Shown here: positions 1 to 12,221 of the stretch, in pieces
How the letters are laid out: each line of letters begins with the position of its first letter
Numbering within the stretch: position 1 is the first letter of the stretch
From: Macrotis lagotis
Taxonomy: Eukaryota > Chordata > Mammalia > Peramelemorphia > Peramelidae
Length of the DNA stretch: 64,000 nt
Assembly (NCBI RefSeq): GCF_037893015.1
Contig: NC_133666.1
Coordinates: 462,110,867-462,174,866, forward strand
Reading direction: 5' to 3'
Notes under the pieces: generated by a model
Databases searched by the model: none
Seen by the model: the letters and a program-made list of their open reading frames with translations, nothing else
Told to the model about the DNA's origin: nothing
Position numbers and translations under genes: made by a program

Positions 1-1430
1 CAGTAGAGTGCACTGAAAGGAGTCAAATGTCAGTGATGTGTAAGGAGAGAGAAAGATTTGGTAATAATTTAGATCTGAAGGATAAAGATGAGTGAGGAGA
101 ACAAGATAATAAAACTACCTATGCACCTGAATAGATATATGAAAGTTTGACAGTGGGAACAATTTAAAGAGAAAGATAATGAGTTCATTTTTAGATATAC
201 TGAGATTAAGATATCTCTGGAGATATACAATTTGAAATGACTAATACACAAAAGACAATCAAATTGAAGCTCACAGGAGATATTCAAGCTAACTATGGAA
301 CTGGGAGTCGCCTTCGTGAAAACAGTAAAGCTGTAGGAGCTGATGAGGTCACCAGGAGAAAAAAATGTAAGGGGAGAAGACAAACAAATCTAAGACAGAA
401 CCTTCAGTAAGTTGTGCTGCAAGTGATGAGCCAGCAAAGAAGACAGGTAGGATAGAACCTAGAAAGAGTAGTGTCATTAAAACCCAGAGAGGAAAGAGTA
501 TCAAGGAAGAGGAAGTGATCACAATGTCCAATACCATAGATAAGTCAAGAAACATTAGGGCTATTATATGCAGCAATTAAAAGATCATTAGTAATGTTTA
601 AGAGAAGTTTAATATAGTAATAATGTTGGAAGCCAAATAGCAAAGAATTAAAATGTGAATGAGAAATGAAGTGGAGACAGTGAGTATAAACTATTTTTTT
701 TCAAAAACAACTGAGAAAGGGAGGAAAGACAAGACAATAGCTTGATGAGATAATAGGAATGTTAAGAATTTTTGGATAATGGGGGAAGACTTGGATATGT
801 TTAAAGAAGTGACAAACAAAGGAAGTGTTAGGGAGTGTTTGAAGATTCATGAGAGTTGGGGATGATCAAGAATATAATCTGCTGGAAAAGATGGAATGGA
901 TAGGATCAAATGCTGGTGAAAAGAAACTGGTCTTGGCAAGGATGAGGTCATCTGTCAGAGATTAAAGAAAAGAAGGAAATGAAGGGAGATAATGTCAAGG
1001 GATTTTGAAATAAAAAGAATGGAAGAAATAGAAACACATAAAATGGTGTCAATGTTTTCATTAAAGTTGGAAGGTCCTCGGCTGAGGGGAATAAGCAAAA
1101 TTAGAAATGAAGTAAGAAAGTTTAAAAAAAAATGGTCTTGTCACAGTGACAGCACATTATCCTTAAGGATACTTGAATGAAAGTTCAATTTTATCCATAA
1201 GGATCTTTTACTTTTTTGATTAATGTATATCATGTAAATAAATGGCAGAAATTGACTACTATGAATCAGTATCGTACACAGTTGGCAAGTTTGTGAGGCT
1301 TCTACCAGTTTTGTTTAGCAGCTTATATGAGTTAAGTAGATCAATAAAGTAGGATGAAATCCATAGATAAGATTTGGCAAGAGTAGCAATAGGACAAGAG
1401 GGAAAGGCATTTAAGAGCAGAGGAGAGTTT
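1..1430 (-). mobile_element. Old L2 LINE, ORF2 reverse-transcriptase region, antisense
   Basis: The stretch around 780-960 matches, base for base in many runs, the antisense of the L2 reverse-transcriptase coding region as I recall it (GGGGAAGACTTGGATATGT, then a GGGATGATCAAG-like stretch and GATAGGATCAAATGCTGG). Everything from 1 to about 1430 has the same purine-rich antisense-L2 texture. No long frame survives. The outer limits are approximate and the element may start before the window. Confidence 0.6.
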
Positions 1431-1444
1431 ATAATTAAAGTGGT

Positions 1445-2105
1445 TAGCTATTTTAAAACATATTTTCATTTATTTCATTTAATATTTGCAAATAACATTT
1501 TTAAATTTTTTAACATTCCTTTTTCTTAGAAATTTTGAATTCCAAATTCTTTCTCTCCTCTCACCTTCCCACCTTGAGAAGGAAAGAAATATTATCATGA
1601 TCATACATGGGAAGTCATGCAAAACATATTTACATATTAGCCCCATTACAAAAGAAAACACACACAAAAGACAGCAACAAAAATAATGCATTAACAAGTA
1701 TGTCTCAGTTTGCATTCAGAGTTCAACAGTTCTATCTCTCTGGGCTGAATAGCATCTTATTTTCTTAGGAATTGTCTTGGATTATTGTCTTGATCAGAGT
1801 AATTAAGTCTTTCACAGTTGATCATTGTTTTAATATTGATGGTTTCAATATTTTCTCAGTTCTATTCACTTCACATTGTATCAGTTTACAAAAACTTCCC
1901 AAGTTTTTCTGAAACCAAACTGCTCATCATTTCTTAAAGTACAATAGTATTCCATCATAATTATATATTACTATTTATTCAGCCATTCCTCAGTTGATAA
2001 ACATCCCCTTACTTTCCAACTCTTTGCCACCAGAGAAAAATTTTTGTATGTATATGGCCTTTTCCCTTTTCTTTGATCTCTTTGACACTGCAATACTATT
2101 TACTA
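1445..2105 (-). mobile_element. L1 3' end, minus strand, 5'-truncated
   Basis: Reading up the plus strand gives antisense L1 3' UTR and then the end of ORF2: TTGAATTCCAAATTC, GAAGTCATGCAAAACATATT, CACAGTTGATCATTGTT, then CAGCCATTCCTCAGTTGATA and TTTGCCACCA. The same order occurs in the copies at 19520, 57291 and 62970. It appears to interrupt L2-like sequence. Confidence 0.75.
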
Positions 2106-2109
2106 GATC

Positions 2110-2519
2110 TGGGAGATCTATAGCTTATAGCCTTTTGAGCATAACTCTGAAATGATTACAAGACAATCTGAAATGAATGAACTTAAAAAGAACATTACAA
2201 CATGCTTATGATCTAAGAAAATAATGAATGATGAAGAAAATGAAATGCTCACTAAGGATAAAGAATATATTAGGAGACAAAGAGTAATTGGGAAAATGGA
2301 ATTGGACGTTAGGATTAGAGAGGACAGTTTCAAAGTGTCTAATTAGGCAAATGGAACAATTGAAGGAAAGGAAAAGATCTGACAGCTGTGTGAAGGAGGG
2401 ATTATAAAACTTATAGAAGCTGAGAAAACAGGAGATTCAAGAGTTTGAGGGAGTATCTATAACCAAGAGATTTCTACCTGGCATATTCAGTAAAATTTCA
2501 GGGAGTCTGTGGATAATTT
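2110..2519. other. Unassigned A/G-rich stretch
   Basis: Purine-rich sequence with no reading frame or repeat I can name. It may continue the antisense L2 that the L1 at 1445 interrupts, but I cannot align it by eye. Confidence 0.3.
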
Positions 2520-2662
2520 TTTTTGCATTTTGTCTTCCCCATTACACTATGAATTCTTTGACAGCAAATGTTGTTGATTTTTTTGCCCTGATTTTTTAAG
2601 ATCTAATTCTTAGCATTGTACGTGGTATATACTTATAATGCTGCATAAATGCATGTTGATTA
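2520..2662 (+). mobile_element. L2 LINE 3' end
   Basis: Resembles the L2 3' terminus: ACTATGAATTCTTTGACAGC, then CTTAGCATTGTACGTGGTAT and CATAAATGCATGTTGATTA, corresponding to the usual 'cttagcacagtgcctggcacatag...aataaatgcttgttga' ending. Confidence 0.6.
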
Positions 2663-2798
2663 TATTTTTAAATAATTTAATAGCTGTATTTCAATTTAAT
2701 TTGTTTCCTTTGCAATTCAATGCATTTCATTTTATGAATATAAAAATGTCAGTTTTAGAAAGAGTTCATTAAGTTTGCCAGACTTCCAAAGGGGTCTG

Positions 2799-2852
<54 letters not shown>

Positions 2853-2855
2853 ATA
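2799..2855. repeat. (CA)n microsatellite
   Basis: About 27 CA units, mostly perfect, with one interruption near the right end (ACACAAACACACATAC). Confidence 0.95.
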
Positions 2856-3179
2856 CGCTTAAGAATCCTTGATTAGCAAAGAAAATAAAGTCTTATAGCA
2901 TAAGAACGGGAGTTGGGGAGAAAAGAAAAATGGTGAGCCAGGAATTGAACTTGAGAAAGGATGGAGAATGACCTGGGGTGGGGTTGAAGTAGCTAATTAA
3001 ACATAACATCAGTAATTAAAATTCAGTTCTATTTTCATCTGTTGTCTCTCAGTCTTCTGAAAGCCCTGACTTTTTGTTTTTCATCTTTGACATTTATTTA
3101 TAATCTTTCATAAAATGGAGATTCAAATGGGATAAAATAATTAAAAATCATATTTCTATATAGAATTTAAAGAATTTTC

Positions 3180-3362
3180 CTTACAAATGTCCCATGAGCC
3201 AGGTAGTGTTAATTGCACATTTTACAGATGAGAAAACTGAGATTTCTGAGAGATTAGACACCTTTTCTAAGTTGACCTCTTCATAAATAGCAGAACTAGG
3301 ACTTGAATAGATTTCTTCTGATGTCAAGTTCAGTGCTTCATTCATGATGCAACCTAGTATCT
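3180..3362 (-). mobile_element. MIR SINE, antisense
   Basis: Contains the antisense MIR core CATTTTACAGATGAGAAAACTGAG, in two parts here, then AGCAGAACTAGGACTTGAA and TCAGTGCTTCATTCATGATGCAACCTAGT. Confidence 0.75.
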
Positions 3363-3365
3363 CTC

Positions 3366-4333
3366 ATTTAGTGTCTTCAGTCTGAATTTTTGAATTCTCT
3401 TGATTAATTTTAATTTATAGTCAAGGGATCTCATCATTTGATACTGGTTTTAAAAATAAATTTTAAACCTGCATCAATACTTTAGACTACTGCAACACAA
3501 AATTATTCATCTTGTTAAACTGACCTAATGGCAATGCTCTAGGGCATATGCAGAAGAGAAGAAACATTAACACATATAAAAATAAAGCATCTAAAGGACT
3601 GGCAGAAAAAAGAATCTCTATCAGAACATTACACGGGTCTGTTTTCCTATGAAGATTGACAAGCAATGTTTGTTAACTTGAATCGGATCTCTCTTTCAAG
3701 AGCAAAACACTTTCTGGGTGACATGGTGCTGGGCTAGAAAATTGAATCAATATTGATTCAGAGGCAGAGATAAGTCCCATTTTTTTTCACCACAGTTGGA
3801 ACTGTAAGTGCTACTCTTCTTGTTAAATAGTTATCAAGGCTGAATTTTTTTTAGCTAATTTGACCTAATAAGTTATGGCAAAGGCAAGATACAATTTGCC
3901 TTTTAAATACAAGGTACCCATCTATTGGATGTCCTAAAAGTCAGTAATGTATAATAATTATATTAGTAAATATTACTAACCATAAAAATACTTCTCATAA
4001 AAATTTTAATGTTATCAAAAGATTATTTAGTTTCAAAAAATATAAAATTTTTAATGTATGACAAAGAAAAAGGCTAGAAGCAATGAGCTTGAATCCAAAA
4101 GCAAAATTGAACCAAAAGATTAAAACAAAATTTAGAAATCCTTTGGTATCCTCTAGGCAAGATATATCAAACTTAAAGCTATGAAGGAGAAAGCTTTATC
4201 AGATTTATAAACTAAAGACTCACTGATATGCTCAAGTCAATTAACACCTATACAATAGCAATCTTAACATATACTTTTGAAAAATCAAAGACTTTAGGAA
4301 GTATTCAAACAAAATATAGGTTTAAAACCCCTT

Positions 4334-4335
<2 letters not shown>
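3366..4335. other. Unassigned AT-rich DNA
   Basis: No coding signal and no repeat I recognise. Contains an imperfect short palindrome GAATCAATATTGATTC at about 3743-3758. Confidence 0.3.

Positions 4336-4381
<46 letters not shown>
4336..4381. repeat. (GA)n microsatellite
   Basis: About 22 perfect GA units. It creates an artificial Arg-Glu run in one frame. Confidence 0.95.
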
Positions 4382-4384
<3 letters not shown>

Positions 4385-4511
4385 TGAAAGATAATTTCAG
4401 AGCACACAATTTCTCTTATAGAAATAATTTTGAAATAGCATTGCCACATTAATAATAGATACATGCTGCTGAATTTATCAAATGTGACTAAAAGTAATTA
4501 TGCTTTTGGTT

Positions 4512-4800
4512 TTTCTTTGTCCTTCACTCTCAAAGAAGACCATGATTATCAGGGAGGTGATGCCATGACAAGAACATGAATTGGATTTGGGGAGGGAGAC
4601 TGTGCTAAGTCACCAGTCTCATTTTCTCCTCCAGAGTCATCTGGTCCAGTGGCCAGATTTGAACCATGATGACTGAAGATGGCCTTGGATGCAAGACAAT
4701 CAGGATAACACAGTAATGTATATGCCTGAGACTGGATTCGAACTCCCATCCTCTTGACTCCAAGGCCAGTGCTCTATCCACTGAGCCACCTATCTGCATC
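4512..4800 (-). mobile_element. RTE-tailed SINE, minus strand
   Basis: The minus-strand head (about 4800-4690) is SINE-like: GGTGGCTCAGTGGATAGAGC, then GGAGTCAAGAGGATGGGAG. The body and tail run to 4512. The tail, on the plus strand GTCCTTCACTCTCAAAGAAG then ACCATGATTATCAGGGAGGT, resembles the 3' end of the RTE LINE at 58712 (GTCCTTCATTATTGAAAAGA). This fits a SINE that borrowed an RTE 3' end. Confidence 0.75.
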
Positions 4801-4809
4801 TTGGAACTA

Positions 4810-6008
4810 AAAGTGGTTTACCTCTACATATGCAACATATGAAAAAGCTAAGAATCAGACTCGGAATCAAAAGATGGATAATATCCACATGAATTCTACA
4901 CTTCGTTGACAAGGAGACACTGAATAAATGATTGAGCTATTTGAATTTAACAGAAATAGCTCATGATAGCCATATAAGACTGTCATCACCACTGAAAGAT
5001 CAAAGAAATATTACCTTTAAGCATATTACTTAAGGATTTATGGTTTATTGTAGATCATGAAAGTAACTAATAGAAGATGTATAGCTTTATTGCTCCTGAA
5101 AACCTAGAATGATACAATCTCATGTCCAGAACTATGTACTTGAAAAACTAACAGATAACAAATATAGATATTACAAATGCAGACCATCAAATACATTTGA
5201 AAAATTCAAAAAATAAACCATCTGAGAATTATTACCTTATCACAGACTTTAATTGAGGTGCTATTTTTAGGGCCATCTTGAACATTGTTTTTCACCAGGA
5301 AGTGGAAAATTTGGGGTGGGAGGTAATGTTATAGTTAGCAAGCATCTCCCCTACTAAGGGTAGTTAGAGGTTCTTGTCAATCCCTTTATCCATTGATTAC
5401 AAAGCCAAGCTACTTCCAGAAAGTATCAGTTGCTCAAATTGGGATCATGTCTTTTATATAACTTTCCTTTTAATTAATTTTCTCCTACTGTGTCTGTCCA
5501 ACCCCTTTTGACTTTGCTTTATAAGATAAAAAGGAAGGGTACCAAAAATCATGAGGTTCAAAGCAAATCTCCCAGTCTGTATATTAGTTCAGTAAATAAA
5601 AAACTTTCTCTAAAGAAAGTCATGGTATTCACATTCCTAGACCTTGTTTTCTATATACCTTGAGAAAAATCTTGAGAAATAGATATGCTTTTGAGTAGAT
5701 CAGATCCTTTGTCTGTGATCTAAACTGCAAGAACTACATAAGAAGGAGGTAAAGCAAACAGGTAATGGACACACTCAGTATTAGAAATGATTCAGACACA
5801 GAAAGAAACACCACTGAGATGAGTTGGGGTAGGCCATATATGGTAGATAAAAATGTATCCTTTAATAGAGTTAGTTATGATCAAGAATTGATCATCTGCA
5901 GAGAGGAAGGGGTGAAAATGGAGGGGGGAGGTCTGTTGGTTCATGATAAGGTGACCTAGAATTCAAGAACTAATATGTTAATAAGGCAACACTAAAGTAG
6001 TAGAAAGA
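4810..6008. other. Unassigned DNA between two SINEs
   Basis: AT-rich with no convincing coding frame. The 64-codon frame at 5765-5959 has no family resemblance and no splice context. Confidence 0.3.
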
Positions 6009-6010
6009 GA

Positions 6011-6231
6011 AGTTGGACCATAATGGATAGAGTGCTGCCCCTGATGTCAGGAGGCCCTGAGTTCAAAAATTGTCTCAGATACTTACTAGCTATGTGACCC
6101 TGGGAAAGTCACTTAACCCTCTTTGCCTCAGTTTCTCATCTGTAAAGTGAGCTAGAGAAGGAAATGGAAAACCACTTCAGTATCTTAGCCAATAAAATCA
6201 CAAATAGGGTCAAAAACTCACCAACAACAAA
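6011..6231 (+). mobile_element. MIR/CORE-like SINE with marsupial-type tail
   Basis: Has the head ATGGATAGAGTGCTGCCCCT, the core CTAGCTATGTGACCCTGGG then AAGTCACTTAACCCTCTTTG, and the tail GAAAACCACTTCAGTATCTT. Flanks share AAAGTAGTAGAAAGAGA versus AAGGTAGTAGAGAATGA, a decayed target-site duplication. Confidence 0.8.
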
Positions 6232-6239
6232 AAGGTAGT

Positions 6240-7918
6240 AGAGAATGATCCTGAGAGTGAAAGGACTGGCCCATTAAGATAGCCACATAAAATGCTGAGA
6301 GTAAGAGGGCCAAATGATCAATGCTGTATCCTTTAAGACCTTCAGTTCAGTCCCCACCATACTTACAATCAAAAATCCATTTAAATTCTTAATTATTTTG
6401 AATCTCCATTCCATTGGTTAAATGTTCCTACCATTCAAAAAACTGGAAAGGAGCTCAGGAACCTGTGGTTAGGTAATTTCCTTTTACTCCCAAAATCATG
6501 ACTCTCTATTAGTGATAATTATAAGGGTTACTGAAGCTCAATGAAAAGGCTGAGGAACTTTCCCTCACCCTCTCCCAGCAATAGCCTAATATTTAAGTAG
6601 CTCTATATTTCTACAAAAATAAAAATGAATGTGCGAAGAGGCTCTGGACTTTTTCTCCCAAAGAAAATCTACAGATCATCTTCTGTGTCCTAGGGGTAGC
6701 CCTGAGGAATTGGGGGCATTTCTTCCCTAATGCTATGATCATGGAGTCCCTCTCCATTATAGCATTCTCACTGCTGAATATCAATGATTGATACTTCAGT
6801 TCCATTTAACTAACACTCATAAAGTTTTATGAAGGTATATATTTTATCAAGATATAGAAAGAACAAATTTTACAAAATAATCCTTCCATAAAAACTATCA
6901 TACTCTGCCATCTATTACTTCAGCCTCTGGGAAGAGGGGGCTCATTCTTACATTTTTTCTACCAAGTTCTCTCCAAAATGTGGCAGAAATGATAAAACTC
7001 TTGTCTGTGTTGTACTCATCTTCTAGCATCATGCAAAACACTAAGGATTCAAATCTAAACAAAACTAAGACAAGTCTTGTCCTCAAGGGGCTAATATTCT
7101 GATGGTCTAGAATCTGAGTTGAGGTGGGAAAGGGAATAAAGAGAATGGCCAGAGAGCAAGCAACATAGTTTGGAAGGAGGAAGCCTGATTGCAAGTAAGG
7201 TGAGGTAAAAACCTCACCTATTATAGCCAAAGTCCCAGAGGAAAAGTCACATATCCAAACTACGTGTTGTGGCCAAAGTCTTCATGAAAGCAAGAACAAA
7301 AGAATATATGTTCTCTGCTTTAAGTTTCAAATTAAGTCTAGAAGTGAATGATAAAATACATAACAAATCTGATGACCAATATGGTTTGTTCAAAAGTCAC
7401 TGAATATGCTAGACTGACTCTTCAAGTCATTAATAGCATGGTTGCTCTTAGATAGAGTTCATGTTTTTTTTTTAATCAGGATTCACCTCTGTCGTTAACC
7501 AGACATGACTGACGGAATATTGGCTGACTGGATTCCTCCCCAAGGGAGAGAAGAGGGAACATATGGACAGAAAAAAAAAAAAAAAAAGCAACTGATGAGT
7601 CATTAAAAATTCTGATTTCAAAGGAATTCTATTGACACTGACATTCCACTTTATCTGCCTTACTTGTGATTGGAGTATTCTAAGGTATCTGGGGATTGAT
7701 TAATTTGAATTGGCACATTTATAAAAAGAACATGTCTCCTTTTGTCTACTTCACTAAAAAATTCCACCTACTCTGACCTCCTTCAGTTATTCTCAACCAA
7801 TTAGTAAAGTTCTGAGCAAGGTTGGTTTCCTGAACCTAGCAATGTGGTCCTTTCTTTTTGTCAGAATTGAAAATAAGATCAGGACCTGTGCAGTGATCAG
7901 GTCATCACTAATACACTA
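6240..7918. other. Mostly unassigned DNA with a small antisense L2 fragment
   Basis: About 7035-7150 looks like an antisense L2 3' region (GTCCTCAAGGGGCTAATATT). A run of about 18 A occurs at 7571-7588 after AGGGAACATATGGACAG and may mark an old retroposed end. Nothing else is recognised, and the 110-codon minus frame at 6898-7230 is not protein-like. Confidence 0.35.
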
Positions 7919-7919
7919 A

Positions 7920-7971
7920 TACATACATATATATATACATATATATGTATATATATATATATATATATATA
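7920..7971. repeat. (TA)n microsatellite
   Basis: Imperfect then perfect TA/ATACAT units in a 52-base tract. Confidence 0.9.
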
Positions 7972-8547
7972 CATCTTCCATATACTTTGTCCACTAAATC
8001 AATTTGTATGCCATCAGTATATCAATTATGTATGAGACTTTGTCTCTGTTACTCATATTCCCAATCTATACTGCCAGTATGTCATTAGCAAAGTTCTGAA
8101 ACTCAGTTTCCCTAGACATGAAAAGAAGATTTGGAGCTAGCTGACCCAAAATTAGAGCTAGTGGATCTAATTGGAACATAGAGTTGATTTATAAGGATCC
8201 TATCAATTCTGAAATACTGTGATTCTTGATATAAAAACTATAAGATTTATAGCATAAAGATGATATTTCTTTCAAAACTGAGTATATTTAAGATTGAAGT
8301 GATAACTATAATTATCCAAATTACAAATAAATGTTAAAATAAAATAACATACATGGAGGTGGGTCCAATGATGTCTCCATCCACTCTACTCACCCCCTGG
8401 AAATAGAAGCAAAGAAAAATGAGAAAATATAATAGGGCCATCCATAATATCATTCTCAAAAACTTAAGAATATACCTCAAATTCTCCTACATTCATTTCA
8501 TAACTTATTTTTGCATCTGTAACCCCATGAAAGTTAAAGGAACAGAT

Positions 8548-8805
8548 AATTAGGTGATACAGTGGAAAAGGATATTGGACTTGGATAAAGGATGACTCAA
8601 GTTCAAACCTGCCTCTAATATTTACTAGCTGTGTGACCATAAACAAGTTTCTTAAACTCTCAGACTTGGTTACCCTATCCTCAAAATAAGGAGAAATAAT
8701 ATAAACTCCCTCTTAGGATTGTTGTAAGGATTAAATGATATAATATATGCAATGTTCTTTGTAAGTCTTAAAGCACTTAATATTTGCTACCTATGATTCA
8801 TAGTA
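8548..8805 (+). mobile_element. MIR SINE
   Basis: Shows GGTGATACAGTGGAAAAGGA, then the core TTTACTAGCTGTGTGACCAT, and the tail TAGGATTGTTGTAAGGATTA with AAAGCACTTAATA. Confidence 0.8.
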
Positions 8806-8889
8806 GAAGTACTAGTGTGTAAATCTAAGTGAGCAAGTTCATGTTAATGCAACATGGTGTGATATTGAAGATTTGTACCCTGGACTTAG

Positions 8890-9052
8890 GATCATAAGAG
8901 TATAGAATTAAGAATGCAAAGGAGTCTTAATGATCCTGTTATCCAAATTCCTCATTTTATGGATGAGGAAAATGAGATACAGAAAGATAAAATAATCTGT
9001 CTAAGGTCACACCAGTAGTATGTAGCTGAACTACTAGTCAAGACTCAGTCAT
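8890..9052 (-). mobile_element. MIR SINE, antisense
   Basis: Antisense core TTATGGATGAGGAAAATGAG, then CTAAGGTCACACCAGTAGTA. It sits between two plus-strand MIRs. Confidence 0.7.
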
Positions 9053-9059
9053 CTTGACC

Positions 9060-9285
9060 TAATTGGTAGTTCAGTGAATAGAATTCTAGACCTAAGGTCA
9101 AATATGGCCTGAGACACTAGCTGCCTGAGTCTAGGAAAATCATTTCACTCCTTTCTGCCTTGGTTTTCTCATTTATTGAAAGGGTATAACATCATGAAAC
9201 TTTCCCTGTTGTGCAAATCAAGTGAGATAATATTTTTAAAGTGCTTAGCAGAGTGTCTGATGCATAGGAGGTCCTATTCAAAATA
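9060..9285 (+). mobile_element. MIR SINE
   Basis: Head TTGGTAGTTCAGTGAATAGA; core GCCTGAGTCTAGGAAAATCA; tail AAGTGAGATAATATTTTTAA then AGTGCTTAGCAGAGTGTC. Confidence 0.75.
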
Positions 9286-9289
9286 TCCT

Positions 9290-10030
9290 CCTCCTTTCCC
9301 AATCCTTCCTCCCTACCCCAGACCCCACCTTTTCTTCTAAATTTAGGAGAGAGAGAGAGAGAGAAAGATTTGTGGGAAGATCTTCATTTTTCTTGATGGG
9401 GGTGAGATATTATCAGACTACAAATTCTAATTTAAATGGAACCATTTTCCAGATTTACTTATGTGACTGAAAGAGACACTGAGATCAGTTCCAAAGAAAA
9501 GAGAAGAGATAAGCTGTAGGGATAAGATAGCATCATTCTATATTACTATCAACATCCTCAAATTAGCATTTAAATTAGTAATATGCACTTCAAGACTCAT
9601 CAACAATATACTTTACAGTCTTAAGCCAAATGTTCTAAGCTCAATTGCTCTGAGTAATCATGATATGATATATCCCTCCTACTAATTAGCATTCAATCTT
9701 TGTATAGAAAAGGACTTTTTATCTCTTGATAGGGCTCCTACTTCTACTACAGCCTTCTTCCTATATCCAGATGTTCCCCCAAATTAAGTACTCCATAAGG
9801 ATAGTACTCATTGTACCACTTACCTACCAACAAGCAATAAACCCTTAATGCCCTCTCTATTCCATCCCTGTTCACCTTCTGAATAATACTAAGCACCCAC
9901 ATTCATATAATATAATAGGGTTTACAAATCAGTACAACAACCACATTAGACAGAGAATGAAAACTTTTGTTTTGTTTTATTTGCTTTTTCTTACTGAATT
10001 TTTTATTTTACTGACTTCAGGAATTCTATT
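9290..10030. other. Unassigned DNA
   Basis: Includes a short (GA)n at about 9348-9365. No gene or clear repeat otherwise. Confidence 0.3.
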
Positions 10031-10039
10031 GCTGTAGAG

Positions 10040-10185
10040 TTCTACTCCAAACAGTCTTAAAAGTTGCCTTGGATACTGAGAGATTCAGTGATATATCCAA
10101 ACAACCAGCATGCATCTGAGGCAGTCTTGAACCCAGATTGTCTGACCCAGAGGTCAGCTTTCTATTCATTATATCTCTCATCCAA
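10040..10185 (-). mobile_element. MIR SINE, antisense fragment
   Basis: Antisense MIR order: GATTCAGTGATATATCCAAA, then GAGGCAGTCTTGAACCCAGA and CCAGAGGTCAGCTTTCTATTC. Confidence 0.6.
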
Positions 10186-10189
10186 AAAT

Positions 10190-10778
10190 TTGAACATTTA
10201 TTTCCCGCCCCCATAATTACATGAATTCACTATCAGACCAGAATCTTTCCATTTATGTGCTAGCTACCAATTGGCAGTGAATACTCTTTAATATGTACAA
10301 TTCATGTCTCAAATCATTTCATCTCATTTCTTTCACAACCAAAATAGCAGCTGTCCCTAACCATTTAAAGTTAGATGTCATAAATTCATCATAACAAGCA
10401 TTATCACCTTCTCTTCTCAGTATGGAAAAGAAGGATCCAATCAAGTGTTCAAAAGCAATGTTCCCATAGCTTTGTGAATTGAAAAATAAATATGTGCCAG
10501 GAAGATAAAGGACTCCCTCTCTTACCTGACCAGTCTAGGATGGAGTTTTTATAAATATTTGTAGTACAACTTATATTGCCCAATATTTGCAATCCCCAAA
10601 ACATGATTATATAAAATTCCTCCATTCTGGAGGAGTCAGGAACAATAAAAGGTGAAATTTGGTTAAATATGTTATTAGGAGACCCAGAATTTATGTTATT
10701 TATGACAGATATATTTTTTTATTTTTTAAAAAAATTCTGAGCCAAGGAATTTTAAGCCATCTTAAATTTGAAATGAGT
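10190..10778. other. Unassigned DNA
   Basis: AT-rich, no recognised frame or repeat. Confidence 0.3.
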
Positions 10779-10779
10779 T

Positions 10780-10990
10780 TTCTACATTTCAAAGCACTCT
10801 TTTACATAATACTCAACATTAACCTGTGAAGAAGAAAAGAATGGAATTATTATCACCCCATTTTACAGATCATAAACCCAAGACACAAATAGAAAAAATG
10901 ATTTGCTCAAAGAAACAAAGCAATTGTGACTGTTACCCTACTCTCTTGAGTCCTGCTCTAGGGAAATTCTCTCCACTACATCATGCTCCC
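10780..10990 (-). mobile_element. MIR SINE, antisense
   Basis: Shows CCCCATTTTACAGATCATAA, then ATGATTTGCTCAAAGAAACA and ACTCTCTTGAGTCCTGCTCT, the antisense MIR core and flank. Confidence 0.7.
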
Positions 10991-11340
10991 AATTACAAAG
11001 GAATTGTCTATAATATTTAACATATTTAAATAGTTCTGTGAACTCATTAATTTGGGCATTTTTTATGACAATGTGGATCTCAACCACTTCACACTAATCC
11101 ACAAAACACAATAGCTAACATACTGCAGAGTAATCCAGTAATTATTATGTTCAACTAATGTCCAGTTCTGATGCTTCATTATGGCTTATGTCTGCAGCAT
11201 GAAAACTCTGGAAAGTTGTTTTTTAAATTTAATTTTCTTTTTGTGATTAATTTCATATTATGAGAAAATATGAATATTTTGATTTTTAAAAGAGTAAATT
11301 TTAGAATGTCCTCAGCACTGGACCTGGTAATAACTAATAC

Positions 11341-11341
<1 letters not shown>

Positions 11342-11399
<58 letters not shown>

Positions 11400-11483
11400 T
11401 ATAGAGATATAGATATATAGATGATATATAGATATATAGATACAGATATAGATATAGATAGATAAATAGATATATATATATAG
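11342..11483. repeat. Compound (GA)n-(GATA)n-(TA)n microsatellite
   Basis: About 53 bases of GA, then imperfect GATATA/GATA units, ending in TA repeats. It generates an artificial Leu-Ser and Tyr-Leu run on the minus strand. Confidence 0.9.
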
Positions 11484-11764
11484 CCAGGTGACTAAGTAAG
11501 TAGTTTGGGAGGCACAGTAAACCAGGACTGGGACAAAAACACAAATATGTTCCTCTCTATTTCTCTAAAATTATGTAAGAAGAGACATATCAAACATCAT
11601 AAATTAAAAAGAGGAGAAGAAAGGGTTTGCCTTTAAAAGCTATGTATAAAATATAGATGAAATAAGGGTCCTAAGATAATTGAATTTAGATGTAGGAAGG
11701 AATTTAGAGGTCACCAGTCCCCTTTTTTTACATATAAGAGCACAAAGAATCATGTAATTCTTAG

Positions 11765-11860
11765 ACCATCTACAGATGATAATCTAATCACTCAATCAAA
11801 ACTATTTATTAGCTACTATGCATCAGGCCCTGGAGAACTGGGGGGAAATATAATAGTTCC
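11765..11860 (-). mobile_element. L2 LINE 3' end, antisense fragment
   Basis: ACTATTTATTAGCTACTATG, then CATCAGGCCCTGGAGAACTG, matches the antisense L2 3' end ('catttattaagtgcctactatgtgccaggcactg'). A CR1/L3-like 'aggaaggaatttagaggtcac' stretch precedes it at about 11690. Confidence 0.5.
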
Positions 11861-12220
11861 AACTTTCTCTTTTGATCTCTGAGCCTGAAATGGGAAAAGT
11901 AATGGGAAAAGGAATTGCTGCTGGAATTGTAGTTTCCTCTTCAGTATTCATCATCAAACAAAATTTGTATATTTATTTGGAATACTGCAGAGGGAATGGG
12001 GTTAGATGTTTTCAATCATCCAGGTTATGGATAAGACTAAACAATCTATGAGCCTCTTCCAACTCTGAGAGTCCTTTTTCTACCTCCAACCTCATTCTTG
12101 GATCTGATTACTCTGTGACTTCTATCTTGGTTCATAATGGTATCTCTTAATAACCCTCTTGGATGAGGACTTGAACCATTATACTTTCCCCACTTGGGTT
12201 CTTTGACAGATTCATAGTTG
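11861..12220. other. Unassigned DNA
   Basis: No frame or repeat identified between the L2 fragment and the split MIR. Confidence 0.3.
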
Positions 12221-12221
12221 T

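Noticed and set aside
4228..4452. Arg-Glu repeat protein
   Set aside because: Translation of the (GA)n tract.
11179..11544. A 121-codon Leu/Ser/Tyr-rich minus-strand frame
   Set aside because: It is translated (GA)n and (GATA)n microsatellite.
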